Below are positions 8,242-16,444 of a stretch of DNA of 64,000 nt, piece after piece. The notes under the pieces are model-generated. The model had not been told where the DNA came from, searched no databases, and worked only from the letters and a program-made list of their open reading frames with translations. The translations under genes and the position numbers were made by a program. Position 1 is the stretch's first letter, and each line of letters starts with the position of its first letter. Origin of the DNA: Methanolobus mangrovi (GTDB lineage: Archaea > Halobacteriota > Methanosarcinia > Methanosarcinales > Methanosarcinaceae); the NCBI RefSeq assembly GCF_031312535.1, contig NZ_CP133594.1, forward strand, positions 682,001-746,000, in the 5' to 3' direction.

Positions 8242-9321
8242 ATGAATTTTTTAAAACGATACAATTTATTCTCTATTCTTATTCTATTAGCAATAATTGC
8301 GGTTTTAGGCTTAACTGGACACACCAGTTCAGAGCAGTTCGATGTAAACGAAATCAGTGTAATGCCTTCTTCTTATCAGGTGGAGCCGGGAAGCATGTTT
8401 ACAATAGAAGTTGAACTTCTGCCGGTTATGCCAATTTCAGGTGCACAATTTAGTGTGTACTATCCGGAAAATGGTTTTTCTGTGCTAAACGTTTCAGAAG
8501 GTGATTTCTTCTCCCGTTATGACTTATCTACTGTATTTGAATTAAAGAACGACACATATGATGGTACAAGTTCAGGAACTATCTATTGTGCTATACTGGG
8601 AAACCATTCTGTTGCAGAATCAGGGACAATTGCAGTTCTTACAATGGGTGCCGGAAATTATACGGGTTATCTGACAATTGATCTTGAAGATGTAATTCTT
8701 AGTGATGCTTCTTCAAGTCCTGTAAATTATATAGTTAACAACGCAACAATACTGGTAGATTCAAAACCTGAATTGGTTGATATTGGAACAGTACAGGTCA
8801 CTGAAGGAAATCTACTAAATCTCACATTGAAAGCAACAGATGCTGACAACGATGTACTTGTATTCTCTGTGAATTCACTCCCGGATGGTGCAACACTGAG
8901 TAATTCATCCGGATCTTTGATGTGGCTACCAAACACCAATCAGGTCGGAGAACATTCTCTTGAATTATCTGTAACAGATGGATATCTGACTGATACAAAA
9001 TCTGCAGTTATTGAAGTTCTTCCATCTGATCTTTCACCCATCGCCCATGCAAACGGTCCGTACGAAGTAAGGACAGCAAAGAAACTCCGTTTCTCAAGCA
9101 CCGGTTCCTATGATCCTGACGGCACTATTATGTCTTATACGTGGGACTTTGGTGATGGTAATGTGGGTATTGGTCCAAGTCCGTTCTATACATATAATAA
9201 AGCAGGCGTGTACACATTAACTCTCACTATAACGGATGATGCAGGAAATATTGGTATTGATAAAACAACTGTTACTGTTGAGAATATATTCAAGTTCTAT
9301 CTTGATAAGTTCAACTATTAA
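8242..9321 (+). CDS. Secreted cohesin-like/Ig-like/PKD-domain surface protein
   Basis: 359 aa. An N-terminal hydrophobic segment (about residues 8-27) acts as signal peptide or anchor. Then comes a cohesin/NEAT-like beta-sandwich opening ('SSYQVEPGSMFTIEVELLP', about 38-165), a putative Ig-like domain of the 'VTEGNLLNLTLKATDADND' type (about 185-263) and a C-terminal PKD domain with the hallmark 'YTWDFGDGN' and 'YTLTLTITDDAGN' (about 268-350). Methanosarcinaceae surface proteins often combine such modules for adhesion or cell-envelope binding. There is no C-terminal anchor, so it is either held by its N-terminus or released. The gene stands alone, with the lipoprotein gene behind it on the other strand. 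Confidence 0.8.
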   Translation: MNFLKRYNLFSILILLAIIAVLGLTGHTSSEQFDVNEISVMPSSYQVEPGSMFTIEVELLPVMPISGAQFSVYYPENGFSVLNVSEGDFFSRYDLSTVFELKNDTYDGTSSGTIYCAILGNHSVAESGTIAVLTMGAGNYTGYLTIDLEDVILSDASSSPVNYIVNNATILVDSKPELVDIGTVQVTEGNLLNLTLKATDADNDVLVFSVNSLPDGATLSNSSGSLMWLPNTNQVGEHSLELSVTDGYLTDTKSAVIEVLPSDLSPIAHANGPYEVRTAKKLRFSSTGSYDPDGTIMSYTWDFGDGNVGIGPSPFYTYNKAGVYTLTLTITDDAGNIGIDKTTVTVENIFKFYLDKFNY

Positions 9322-9353
9322 TAAAGTAAAAAAGTGAATCAGGACAGGAGGCG

Positions 9354-10382
9354 CTAAGCTTCCTGCCATCCAAATTCAGCCATAGTTTCTGCATCACTTT
9401 CCTTAATTTTCAAACTATACTGGCACATACCATCGTTTAAACTCCGGGAACTGAAATCAGATATTTCTATACCGTGAAATGTGCTGAAATATGCAATTAC
9501 CAGTTCTTCTTCAGTTGGTTCCATCAGGAAATTGATATTTCCTTCAGCGTACCAGAGTTGCCATGGTGTCTGGTCACATGCCTGTTCTGATTTCATTTCT
9601 ACAACTTTATCCAACATGCTTTGAGTCATCTCATTCCACATGTCATCAATTATTACAGATTCTACAATTTCATTGTATAATCTTATCTCAACGATGTGGT
9701 TGGTAATGACCTGTGTGACCATCTGGTCAGACCTGTTACCGTAGCCACCGTGGCTGCTGTTGAATGTGTAAGTGAGGATGTGTACTTCAGGTTCTTCCTC
9801 ATTGTACTGATGGTCTGTCAAAACGGGGTTTGAGCCGTCAAAACTGTACGTTGGTGCATTCATGATCCATTCTCCGGCCATTGCTTCTGCATCCTCTGTA
9901 GATATTGCGGCTGCATAGCGCTTCAGCTTTAGCAATGCTTCATCTATTTCCCTGAGTTTATCCGGCATATAATCATGGAAATATGGGTCCACTTTTACAG
10001 TTTTGGTAGTTCCGTCCTGGTCAAGTGAAATTTCCACAGTTCCTGTATCAGCAACAATGGGCTGCCCCTCCTGTGGTTCATAGAGTTTATCCATTTTAGT
10101 GAACTGATTGTCTCTGAAAAGTTCAAGCAGGTTGCTGCGTGTTTCCTCATCAATAGGTTTGATGTACCTGGCTGTCAGCTTATTTTCATAATTATAATAG
10201 CTGAGATTGACCGTCGTAGAGTTAATAACTAGCTCCTGTACTGCCATGCTTTGTAAAGTAAAAGCTCCGTATGTCAGGTGAGTGATTACTGCGTCATCAG
10301 AAATATCAGTTGTATCATTTTCTGTACATCCTGCGCTTAGAATAGCGAGTGTCAGGATACATATCATTATCATTCTTTTCAT
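9354..10382 (-). CDS. Lipoprotein of unknown function
   Basis: 342 aa from the ATG at 10382, which has GGGGA upstream and starts the signal sequence MKRMIMICILTLAILSAGC. The lipobox L-S-A-G-C places the lipidated Cys at residue 19. The mature part has two similar halves with 'EAMAGEWIMNAPTYSF' and 'DAETMAEFGWQEA'-like endings, suggesting an internal duplication of a small alpha/beta domain. I do not recognise a family; lipoproteins like this are common in Methanosarcinales envelopes. It is convergent with the PKD protein gene (32-bp gap). Confidence 0.75.
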   Translation of the reverse strand: MKRMIMICILTLAILSAGCTENDTTDISDDAVITHLTYGAFTLQSMAVQELVINSTTVNLSYYNYENKLTARYIKPIDEETRSNLLELFRDNQFTKMDKLYEPQEGQPIVADTGTVEISLDQDGTTKTVKVDPYFHDYMPDKLREIDEALLKLKRYAAAISTEDAEAMAGEWIMNAPTYSFDGSNPVLTDHQYNEEEPEVHILTYTFNSSHGGYGNRSDQMVTQVITNHIVEIRLYNEIVESVIIDDMWNEMTQSMLDKVVEMKSEQACDQTPWQLWYAEGNINFLMEPTEEELVIAYFSTFHGIEISDFSSRSLNDGMCQYSLKIKESDAETMAEFGWQEA

Positions 10383-10746
10383 GAAAATTCCCCAAAAAGT
10401 CTTCCTTATAATCAAGATATATTCAGCCTATTTCTATTTTTGGTGTAATTTTTTACAGCTATTACCATGCAGATTATCATCAACTTATTGAATAATTGCT
10501 TAAACTTCTAATCAATTCGCAGTTATCGATAAAAGAATGGATGTTATCCCGATATAACAACAATTGCGCAAAACGAAAAAAGAATTAAGGTCGATGGATA
10601 CATTACCATTGACAGTTCAATTTGCCAGCATCTGCCTGTTGGGATGATTATTGTCTTCTTATGGAAAAGGAAATGGAAGTTTCAGGCAGTATTCAGATGA
10701 ATACAGTTATGTTTTCTTTGTGCTTCAAAAGCAATAAAAAGAAAAA
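10383..10746. other. Intergenic region between lipoprotein and Rieske genes
   Basis: AT-rich. It contains the upstream region of the minus-strand lipoprotein and the 3' region of the Rieske gene. A plus-strand frame from 10622 runs into the Rieske gene antisense and is not supported. No other feature is seen. Confidence 0.4.
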
Positions 10747-11070
10747 TCAGATCAGCACGGATATATTTCCGTCTTCAATCTGTGTTTCAAAAACCTCAAC
10801 TTTTGGGTCATCTATGTCAATATATTCGCCTGTGTCAACATTCTCTCCTGTGCGAATATCGAAACCCCAGTTATGGCATGCACATTTGAGTGTATAGTCT
10901 TCCAGGGTCCCGTTCTTAAGCGGACAGCCCTCATGCGGACACTCATTCAGGAGAGCATATACTTTGTTGTCTTTCTTTATCAGGGCGATCTGTTTATTCC
11001 CTGATTTGATGACCTTTATTTTTTCTTCTTTCAAATCGTCTTCTTTGATTGCAAATACCCACTCTGACAT
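10747..11070 (-). CDS. Rieske-type [2Fe-2S] ferredoxin
   Basis: 107 aa. The Rieske motif is complete: C-P-H (with 'NECPHEGCPLKNG') and, 18 residues on, C-A-C-H ('LKCACHNWGFD'), giving two Cys and two His ligands. No TM segment or signal is present, so this is a soluble electron carrier of the type that feeds oxygenases or reductases, here in an anaerobe. The ATG at 11070 has GGTGA upstream; a GTG three codons earlier overlaps that ribosome-binding site. A single-gene unit; the partner is unknown. Confidence 0.9.
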   Translation of the reverse strand: MSEWVFAIKEDDLKEEKIKVIKSGNKQIALIKKDNKVYALLNECPHEGCPLKNGTLEDYTLKCACHNWGFDIRTGENVDTGEYIDIDDPKVEVFETQIEDGNISVLI

Positions 11071-11163
11071 AAGTTTCACCCACTGATATTTTACATAAGT
11101 ATAAATCCTTCTGCATACTTGATGTAGTAATAGTATATTCTCATAAAATGCACTGTTCTTCGC

Positions 11164-11400
11164 TTATAAATAATTGACGTGGAGTAATCATTATGGTGCA
11201 AAGTGGATTTTTCTCGACATAAGTACCGACAAGCTTAATTCCCTTGGTGTCGTTACAAAAGCACTGCTCTTTTTTGTTTTGCATTACAAAACAATTTGGA
11301 ACATCAATTCTTAAAGCGGGCCAAATTGAAAACAGATTTCGATGATGTGACTTCATCCTATGTTTTGCATTGATGGCCACATAATCACAGGAACTATAAT
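11164..11400 (+). promoter_or_regulatory. Promoter and long structured leader of the RNA helicase gene
   Basis: A TATA box CTTATAAATAA at 11164-11174 predicts a start near 11195 and a leader of about 205 bases. The leader holds a stem GTA-CGAC/GTCG-TAC (about 11223-11256) and a perfect 8-bp hairpin TTGTTTTG-CATTA-CAAAACAA (11274-11294). Cold-induced DEAD-box genes of methanogens are known to have long leaders. A minus-strand frame at 11141-11413 is taken as antisense noise. Confidence 0.5.
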
Positions 11401-12693
11401 ATGGAATCATCAACTTTTAAAGACCTTCATTTATCTAGAAATATCGAAAAAGCAATTGAAGAACTAGGTTTCGAGGAACCTACTCCAATTCAGGCTCAGT
11501 CTATTCCTCATATATTAGAAGGCAAGGATGTTATTGGTCAGGCGCAGACCGGCACAGGTAAGACTGCTTCATTTGGAATACCTGCTCTGGAAATGGTAGC
11601 ACCTAATAGCAGAAATACTCAGGTACTCGTTCTCTGTCCTACAAGGGAACTGGCAAATCAGGTTGCCGATGAATTAAACAAACTTGCAAAATACCAGCAG
11701 ACAAAGATACTGCCAGTGTACGGTGGACAGAACATCGACAGGCAGATAAAGGCTCTCAGAAGTGGTGTTCAGATTGTGATCGGAACTCCTGGAAGAATAA
11801 TGGATCACATCGAGCGCAAGACACTGAAGCTAAACAATGTAGAAATGGTTGTCCTTGATGAAGCTGATGAAATGCTTGATATGGGATTTAGAGAGGACAT
11901 TGAAAGTATCCTCAGCAGTGTCCCTGAAGAAAGACAGACCATTCTTTTCTCAGCTACAATGCCTGCGCCAATAATGAAATTGGCTCAAAGGTTTCAAAAA
12001 AATCCGGTGCATGTCAAGACCATTCATAAGGTGGTTACAGCACCAAACATGGAGCAATCCTATTTTGAAGTTAAGCATCATATGAAACCCGATGTCCTTT
12101 GCAGGATGATCGATATTTATGATGTCAAATCATCCCTTGTATTTTGTAATACTAAGAAAAAGGTGGATGAATTAGTTAGTCTTCTTAAAACCAGGGGTTT
12201 TCTTGCTGACGCTCTTCATGGTGATCTGAAGCAGGCCCAGAGAGAAAAGGTAATGGCAAGTTTCAGGAAAGGGGAAATAGAGACCCTTGTTGCAACTGAT
12301 GTAGCTGCCCGTGGTATCGATGTTGAGAATATTGAGGTTGTATTTAACTACGATATGCCACAGGATGAGGAATCCTATGTACACAGGATCGGAAGGACCG
12401 GACGTGCAGGAAGGCAGGGTATAGCATTCACATTTGTGACTCCTAAAGAGATCTATAAGATCAAGAGTATCCAGAAGTACACCAAGACAAAGATAAAGAA
12501 TCAGAAGGTCCCAACCAGAAGTGATGCTGAGGATTTCAAGGCTAATATGCTTTCAAAGAAAGTTAAGGAAACTATTGATGAGGGCCACCTTGGTAAATAT
12601 ATGCACTGGGTGGAAAGCATGTTAGATGAAGATTATACTTCTATGGATGTTGCTGCCGGACTTGTCAAGATGATGCTTTCCGGAAAAAAATAA
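11401..12693 (+). CDS. DEAD-box ATP-dependent RNA helicase
   Basis: 430 aa with all core motifs: Q motif ('GFEEPTPIQAQSIP'), motif I A-Q-T-G-T-G-K-T (about residue 49), Ia 'PTRELA', II D-E-A-D, III S-A-T, and motif VI H-R-I-G-R-T-G-R near residue 328. It unwinds structured RNA in an ATP-dependent way. A 60-80 residue C-terminal extension replaces the RNA-binding tail of bacterial CsdA/DeaD. In Methanococcoides a homologue is cold-induced; the long leader and the TRAM gene nearby fit a cold-responsive RNA-handling set. No clear ribosome-binding site precedes the ATG. Confidence 0.95.
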   Translation: MESSTFKDLHLSRNIEKAIEELGFEEPTPIQAQSIPHILEGKDVIGQAQTGTGKTASFGIPALEMVAPNSRNTQVLVLCPTRELANQVADELNKLAKYQQTKILPVYGGQNIDRQIKALRSGVQIVIGTPGRIMDHIERKTLKLNNVEMVVLDEADEMLDMGFREDIESILSSVPEERQTILFSATMPAPIMKLAQRFQKNPVHVKTIHKVVTAPNMEQSYFEVKHHMKPDVLCRMIDIYDVKSSLVFCNTKKKVDELVSLLKTRGFLADALHGDLKQAQREKVMASFRKGEIETLVATDVAARGIDVENIEVVFNYDMPQDEESYVHRIGRTGRAGRQGIAFTFVTPKEIYKIKSIQKYTKTKIKNQKVPTRSDAEDFKANMLSKKVKETIDEGHLGKYMHWVESMLDEDYTSMDVAAGLVKMMLSGKK

Positions 12694-12715
12694 TTACATA
12701 TTCGGGGGAATTGTT

Positions 12716-12733
12716 GCCGGAGTATAATCCGGC
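12716..12733 (+). terminator. Hairpin after the helicase gene
   Basis: GCCGGA-GTATAA-TCCGGC is a perfect 6-bp GC-rich stem, 22 bases after the helicase stop, followed by ATTTTCCC. It is a likely terminator or 3'-end hairpin. Confidence 0.6.
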
Positions 12734-12968
12734 ATTTTCCCATCATGTACGATTCATGTTATATAGTTTGAGCATGTCTTATAGGAATAGAATCAATTAT
12801 CCCTGCTATGCTTAAAAATCAGATTTTTCAGCAATGGTCATGGATGAATTTTGTTTTATTTAAATTGGATGTTTCCACTATTGTAATAATCCGCAGGCAG
12901 CATTTTCATGATGTCTTTGTTTTTGAATAAAGCAGGAATAAAAAGTTTACAAGCACTGAGGTATTAAT

Positions 12969-13307
12969 CTGGCTAATTATAGAAGTAATAAAAGAAAAAG
13001 TAATGCAATGGGTGGAAATCCTGAGGGGCAGGAAGTTGTCAGGGTTAGAACTCCACGCAAAGAAAATGGCGAGGTTCTGGCGACAGTATCCAATCTTCTA
13101 GGGGCCAACAGAGTAAGGTTGCAATGTATGGATGGTGTGGTCCGTATGGGTAGAATTCCTGGATCAAAGAAGAAAAGAATGTGGGTCCGTGAGGGCGACA
13201 TTGTTATAGCTACTCCCTGGGAGATCCAGGATGAGAAAGCTGATGTCATATGGAAGTACACTCGTCCCCAGATCAACTGGTTGGAACGTAAAGGCTTCCT
13301 TGGATGA
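12969..13307 (+). CDS. eif1A: Translation initiation factor aIF1A, probable CTG start
   Basis: 112 aa from a CTG at 12969. The OB-fold core ('[24 protein letters not shown]', '[17 protein letters not shown]') is the S1-like domain of aIF1A, which binds the A site of the small ribosomal subunit during initiation. The first ATG is at 13008, but translation from CTG gives (M)[15 protein letters not shown], and to my memory Methanosarcina aIF1A proteins begin M-A-N-Y-R-S with the same basic tail. GAGGT at 12958-12962 lies 6 bases before the CTG; no ribosome-binding site lies before 13008. If the CTG is real, the gene for an initiation factor uses a near-cognate start, as bacterial infC does. A sequencing error (A to C) is the main alternative. 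Confidence 0.85.
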   Translation: MANYRSNKRKSNAMGGNPEGQEVVRVRTPRKENGEVLATVSNLLGANRVRLQCMDGVVRMGRIPGSKKKRMWVREGDIVIATPWEIQDEKADVIWKYTRPQINWLERKGFLG

Positions 13308-13509
13308 GATGAATTATATTATTCATCTTTTCTAATATCTATTTTATATTCATATAATATCTTATTCTGATCTTCACCGGGCAATAGCTTGGCCTAAATT
13401 CTTGGTTATCAATATATTCTTGGATATGTCTGCAACTCATACATTAGTTTAAGCTACAAAATGTAAAAAAATAGTTAGAACGAATATTGTAATAATTAAA
13501 AAGAGTATT

Positions 13510-13532
13510 GAAGTATCATATAATGATACTTC
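13510..13532. terminator. Bidirectional hairpin between aIF1A and TRAM genes
   Basis: GAAGTATCAT-ATA-ATGATACTTC is a perfect 10-bp stem with a 3-base loop between the convergent ends of the aIF1A and TRAM genes. It can serve both strands. Confidence 0.6.
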
Positions 13533-13551
13533 TGTAATAAGATGAATGTGT

Positions 13552-13758
13552 TTATTCTGCGACTTCGCCGAATGCGAACTTTCTCATTACTTTTGTAACT
13601 TTAATTGTTACTTCGTCGCCTACGGATGTACCTGGTACAAAGATTACAAAGCCGCTTACTCTTGCAATTCCGTCTCCTTCTCTTGCAAGGTCTTCGATTG
13701 TTACGTCGTATGTCTCTCCGGCATCTACAGGCGCTGTGGTTTCATTTCTGTTAAACAT
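13552..13758 (-). CDS. Stand-alone TRAM-domain RNA-binding protein
   Basis: 68 aa. Almost the whole chain is one TRAM domain (about residues 10-66) with 'DVTIEDLAREGDGIARVSGFV' and 'VPGTSVGDEVTIKVTKV'. Free-standing TRAM proteins are abundant in methanogens; in Methanococcoides they are cold-responsive and behave like RNA chaperones. GGAAGTGAA lies before the ATG. Convergent with aIF1A. Regulation may involve the AT-rich upstream region. Confidence 0.93.
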   Translation of the reverse strand: MFNRNETTAPVDAGETYDVTIEDLAREGDGIARVSGFVIFVPGTSVGDEVTIKVTKVMRKFAFGEVAE

Positions 13759-14162
13759 TTAAATTCACTTCCTTTTTATAGCTTAAAATATCTGAGTAAG
13801 CTTAAAACATAATGCAAAATAGAAATCTACAGTTAAAGTAAATGCCATTTAATGTCAATACGTTTAGCGAATAACAGTCTTATTTTAAAGCAGCCTTTCT
13901 ATGACTTGTTTGTATATAAGTATTGTGCATGATATTGATTTCTTGCAAAAATTCATTCGTATGATATTAAATCTAAACCCCTCTGAAATAGTTTAATGGA
14001 ATATTTGTCAATCACTTTCAAATAAATCCGGTTTAAAACTCCATATTTGCCAAACAGTTTTTCTGTCAGCAAAAAATAATGAAAAAGATACTGCCATCTC
14101 TATTTCTTACAAAACCCATAACTGCTCTTACTATGGTAGGTTTGATATTTCCTTTATGCCTT

Positions 14163-14278
14163 TTAATAATATTTCTCTTCCTGCATAACATTCAGTTAAA
14201 ATCTTTTATAATGGTATTTCTATCAAAAGAGAAGCTTACATTTTCATAACTGATCACTTCTACATTGACACCGGTCAT
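14163..14278 (-). pseudogene. Relic: N-terminus of an ABC-transporter ATPase gene
   Basis: From an ATG at 14278 the minus strand reads MTGVNVEVISYENVSFSFDR and then NTIIKDFN before a TGA; a frame shift continues as LNVMQEEKYY. This matches the start of iron/cobalamin-type ABC ATPases (strand, then 'NVSFSYD...ILKDFNL.V..GE') but stops before the Walker A motif. A similar relic lies at 54792-54900, and the bases before both ATGs are also alike. It is not functional as an ATPase. Confidence 0.5.
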
Positions 14279-14550
14279 TTTTTTCTCGCCAAGTATTCTC
14301 TAATGTACTGGCTGTTTCAACATAGGATGCATACTTGTGAATATTGTTATCTAAGTAGATGTCTTCCCTTCGTATATGTTATCCAAAGAATAAAATTAGT
14401 TTCTTATTCATTTTTGTTGAAGATGTAATTTATTTAATGTGAAACGGGAGGAGTTATTGAGAGTAGATATTCATCATTATGATGATATATGCAAATATAG
14501 ATATATTTATATGATATAAAAAAGTAGTAAATTATGTAATCAACAAACAT

Positions 14551-14667
14551 ATGAAAAACGGAAAAACGAAAGGTGTGAAATGTGGAGATTTCGGTTTCAT
14601 CGAATCATCCCCTCAGACTTTGCCTTACATTAAAGGTAATATCTACTCTTCCGCATTTTGCCCTTAA
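14551..14667 (+). other. Possible small RNA or 38-aa peptide
   Basis: A TATA-like run at 14500-14520 would start transcription near 14537. An ATG at 14551 opens a 38-codon frame (MKNGKTKGVKCGDFGFIESS...) of unknown kind without a clear ribosome-binding site. A hairpin of six G and six C lies downstream at 14734-14749. It could equally be a non-coding RNA. No family is recognised. Confidence 0.25.
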
Positions 14668-14733
14668 TATCTGAAGTGGAGTATGGGCAGGGAACCCGGA
14701 GCTTATGTTTGTTGATAGGTTATTGTCTTTTGC

Positions 14734-14749
14734 GGGGGGTTTACCCCCC
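14734..14749 (+). terminator. G6/C6 hairpin
   Basis: GGGGGG-TTTA-CCCCCC is a perfect hairpin of pure GC pairs in an otherwise AT-rich spacer. It may end the putative small transcript upstream. Confidence 0.4.
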
Positions 14750-14918
14750 TTCAACTTATATTTGGTTTTGTATTTTTCATTGTTGCAATGTGATGCCTGT
14801 TTTCAACTACTTTTTATATTTTAAATCCACGCTCTGTATAAATCTATTTTATAGTAGGTGTAGATTTATTAACAATGTTTATATAGTTCGGCAACCTATT
14901 TCTTATAGGTGAAGCAGT

Positions 14919-15029
14919 ATGAAGAATAGCACTTATATCGAGATTAAGCGAGGTTTTGTTCTATTTTTGTTGTATCTGTTCCTAATGATATCACTGGGGT
15001 TAATGTCCAGAGTGACTCATATTATCTGA
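14919..15029 (+). CDS. Small single-pass membrane peptide
   Basis: 36 aa: MKNSTYIEIKRGFVLFLLYL followed by more hydrophobic residues, giving one TM helix (about 13-30) and a short tail. ATAGGTGA lies before the ATG and a TATA box TTTATATAG near 14879. The ribosome-binding site is part of a small CCTAT/ATAGG hairpin (14895-14909), so access might be controlled. No family is recognised. It ends 10 bases before the convergent pncB stop. Confidence 0.5.
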   Translation: MKNSTYIEIKRGFVLFLLYLFLMISLGLMSRVTHII

Positions 15030-15038
15030 TGAATTGAA

Positions 15039-16247
15039 TTATTCATCAAGTCCTTTCTTTCCAAAAATATAGTTTGCCACTCTGATGGCATCCTTATCTC
15101 CTGTTTCTTTTCCTTCATCGTCACTTAACTTCACTACAGGTATACCATCGATGCTGTGAAGCTTTATAACCATATTAAGAGGAGGGCTGGACCTGAAGAA
15201 ATCATAGTTATTGGTAATGCTCGTTCCAATCCCGAATATACAGTTTATGCGACCTTCGCATTGCTTCTTGATCTCTATGGCATCTGAAGCAGATAGTGAA
15301 TCACTGAAAACAACTACTTTTGTTAGTGGATCAATGCTCATTTTCTTATAATGCTGTACGACCCTGTCTGCAAACTTCAGTGGATCTCCACTGTCATGGC
15401 GAACACCGTCATACAATTTTGAAAGCTTCAGGTTGAAATTCCTGAAAAATGGTTCCGAACCAAATGTGTCGGAAAGTGCGATTCCCAGATTACCTTTATA
15501 GACGTTGACCCAGTTCTCCAGTGCGAACAGGTTGGCATTGCGTAGTCCGATGAGTGCTGAATTTCCCATTATCCATTCATGGCCGATGGTACCTGTCGGC
15601 TTAACACCGTATTTCTTAGCAAGGTACACGTTACTTGTGCCTGAGAACGTTTTACATTTATGGAGTATCCTGACAGCAAGGTCATGGATCTCAAAACTGC
15701 GCCTCCTACGAGTTCCGAATTCTGAAAAACGACAGCTGTTCTGCTCAAGCTCTTTAGCGTTGCTTAGCATAAGTTTTTCGTATTCTTTCAGGAGAGTTTC
15801 ATATCCGTATCCATCACCGTGTTTCTCATCCTTCCAGTCTGTTTCTATTATTTCAAAATAGAGTTCAGAGATAGTGGCCATGAGGATTATCTCCCAGAGG
15901 ATACTGCTGTGCCAGGGACCTTTTATCGTGAGGTCAAGGTCTGCATCCCCGGTCAGTCCCACAATCACCTCAGATGGGTCAAAACGATAGTTTTTAAGAT
16001 ACTCGACATAACTGGGTTTAAAATAAGTACACTCTGCTCTCAGCCATGTGTATTCCTCCTCTGTCAGGATGAGCTTTGGTATGTCTTCATCAATGATCCG
16101 TCTCAGTTCTTCTACAAACTCATTTGTGAAGCGTTGTTTTCCCCTGTTGGTAAAACGATATTCTGCAGATGCCTGTGGAAACAGCTCAAGGATTGCCATC
16201 TGCATTGTCAATTTATAAAGATCATTATCCAGTATTGAGCAAATCAA
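15039..16247 (-). CDS. pncB: Nicotinate phosphoribosyltransferase
   Basis: 402 aa, full family length. It joins nicotinate and PRPP to nicotinate mononucleotide with ATP hydrolysis, in NAD salvage. The N-terminal '[17 protein letters not shown]', 'EYRFTNRG', '[10 protein letters not shown]' and 'GVRHDSGDP' motifs are typical. The start is a TTG at 16247 with GGAAG about 7 bases upstream; the first ATG would remove the conserved D-N-D-L-Y-K segment. Single gene, convergent with the small peptide at 14919. Confidence 0.94.
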   Translation of the reverse strand: MICSILDNDLYKLTMQMAILELFPQASAEYRFTNRGKQRFTNEFVEELRRIIDEDIPKLILTEEEYTWLRAECTYFKPSYVEYLKNYRFDPSEVIVGLTGDADLDLTIKGPWHSSILWEIILMATISELYFEIIETDWKDEKHGDGYGYETLLKEYEKLMLSNAKELEQNSCRFSEFGTRRRRSFEIHDLAVRILHKCKTFSGTSNVYLAKKYGVKPTGTIGHEWIMGNSALIGLRNANLFALENWVNVYKGNLGIALSDTFGSEPFFRNFNLKLSKLYDGVRHDSGDPLKFADRVVQHYKKMSIDPLTKVVVFSDSLSASDAIEIKKQCEGRINCIFGIGTSITNNYDFFRSSPPLNMVIKLHSIDGIPVVKLSDDEGKETGDKDAIRVANYIFGKKGLDE

Positions 16248-16444
16248 GTTGTTTCTTCCTGTGTGATTATTAATAAGTAATCGCTGTAAGCCTTCCTACA
16301 TGCGTATAACTTTTATCTATTTATCATGTTTGCTTGTGTTCTGTATTGAAGTTCTACTACACAATCAGAAGTCTGTACGGTATATATTAATATAGTTTTG
16401 TGTTATTATTGTGTACAGCTATCACGAAAAAGAAGGGATCAATT

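Larger units (their letters stand above)
13759..14918. other. Long intergenic region with gene relics and a possible small RNA
   Basis: About 1.1 kb without an intact conserved gene. It holds the TRAM promoter side, a decayed ABC-ATPase 5' end (14163-14278, minus), a possible small transcript at 14.5-14.75 kb, and promoter sequences for the small membrane peptide at 14919. A plus-strand frame at 14658-14912 shows no coding signal. Confidence 0.5.

Noticed and set aside
10622-10897. 91-codon plus-strand frame
   Set aside because: Its second half is antisense to the Rieske gene and the first half resembles nothing.
11141-11413. 90-codon minus-strand frame before the helicase gene
   Set aside because: It overlaps the helicase start and the predicted leader, has no recognisable domain or ribosome-binding site.
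13546-13812. Plus-strand frame opposite the TRAM gene
   Set aside because: Antisense of a clear TRAM-domain protein.
14658-14912. 84-codon plus-strand frame
   Set aside because: Crosses the G6/C6 hairpin and promoter sequences; composition is that of a spacer.
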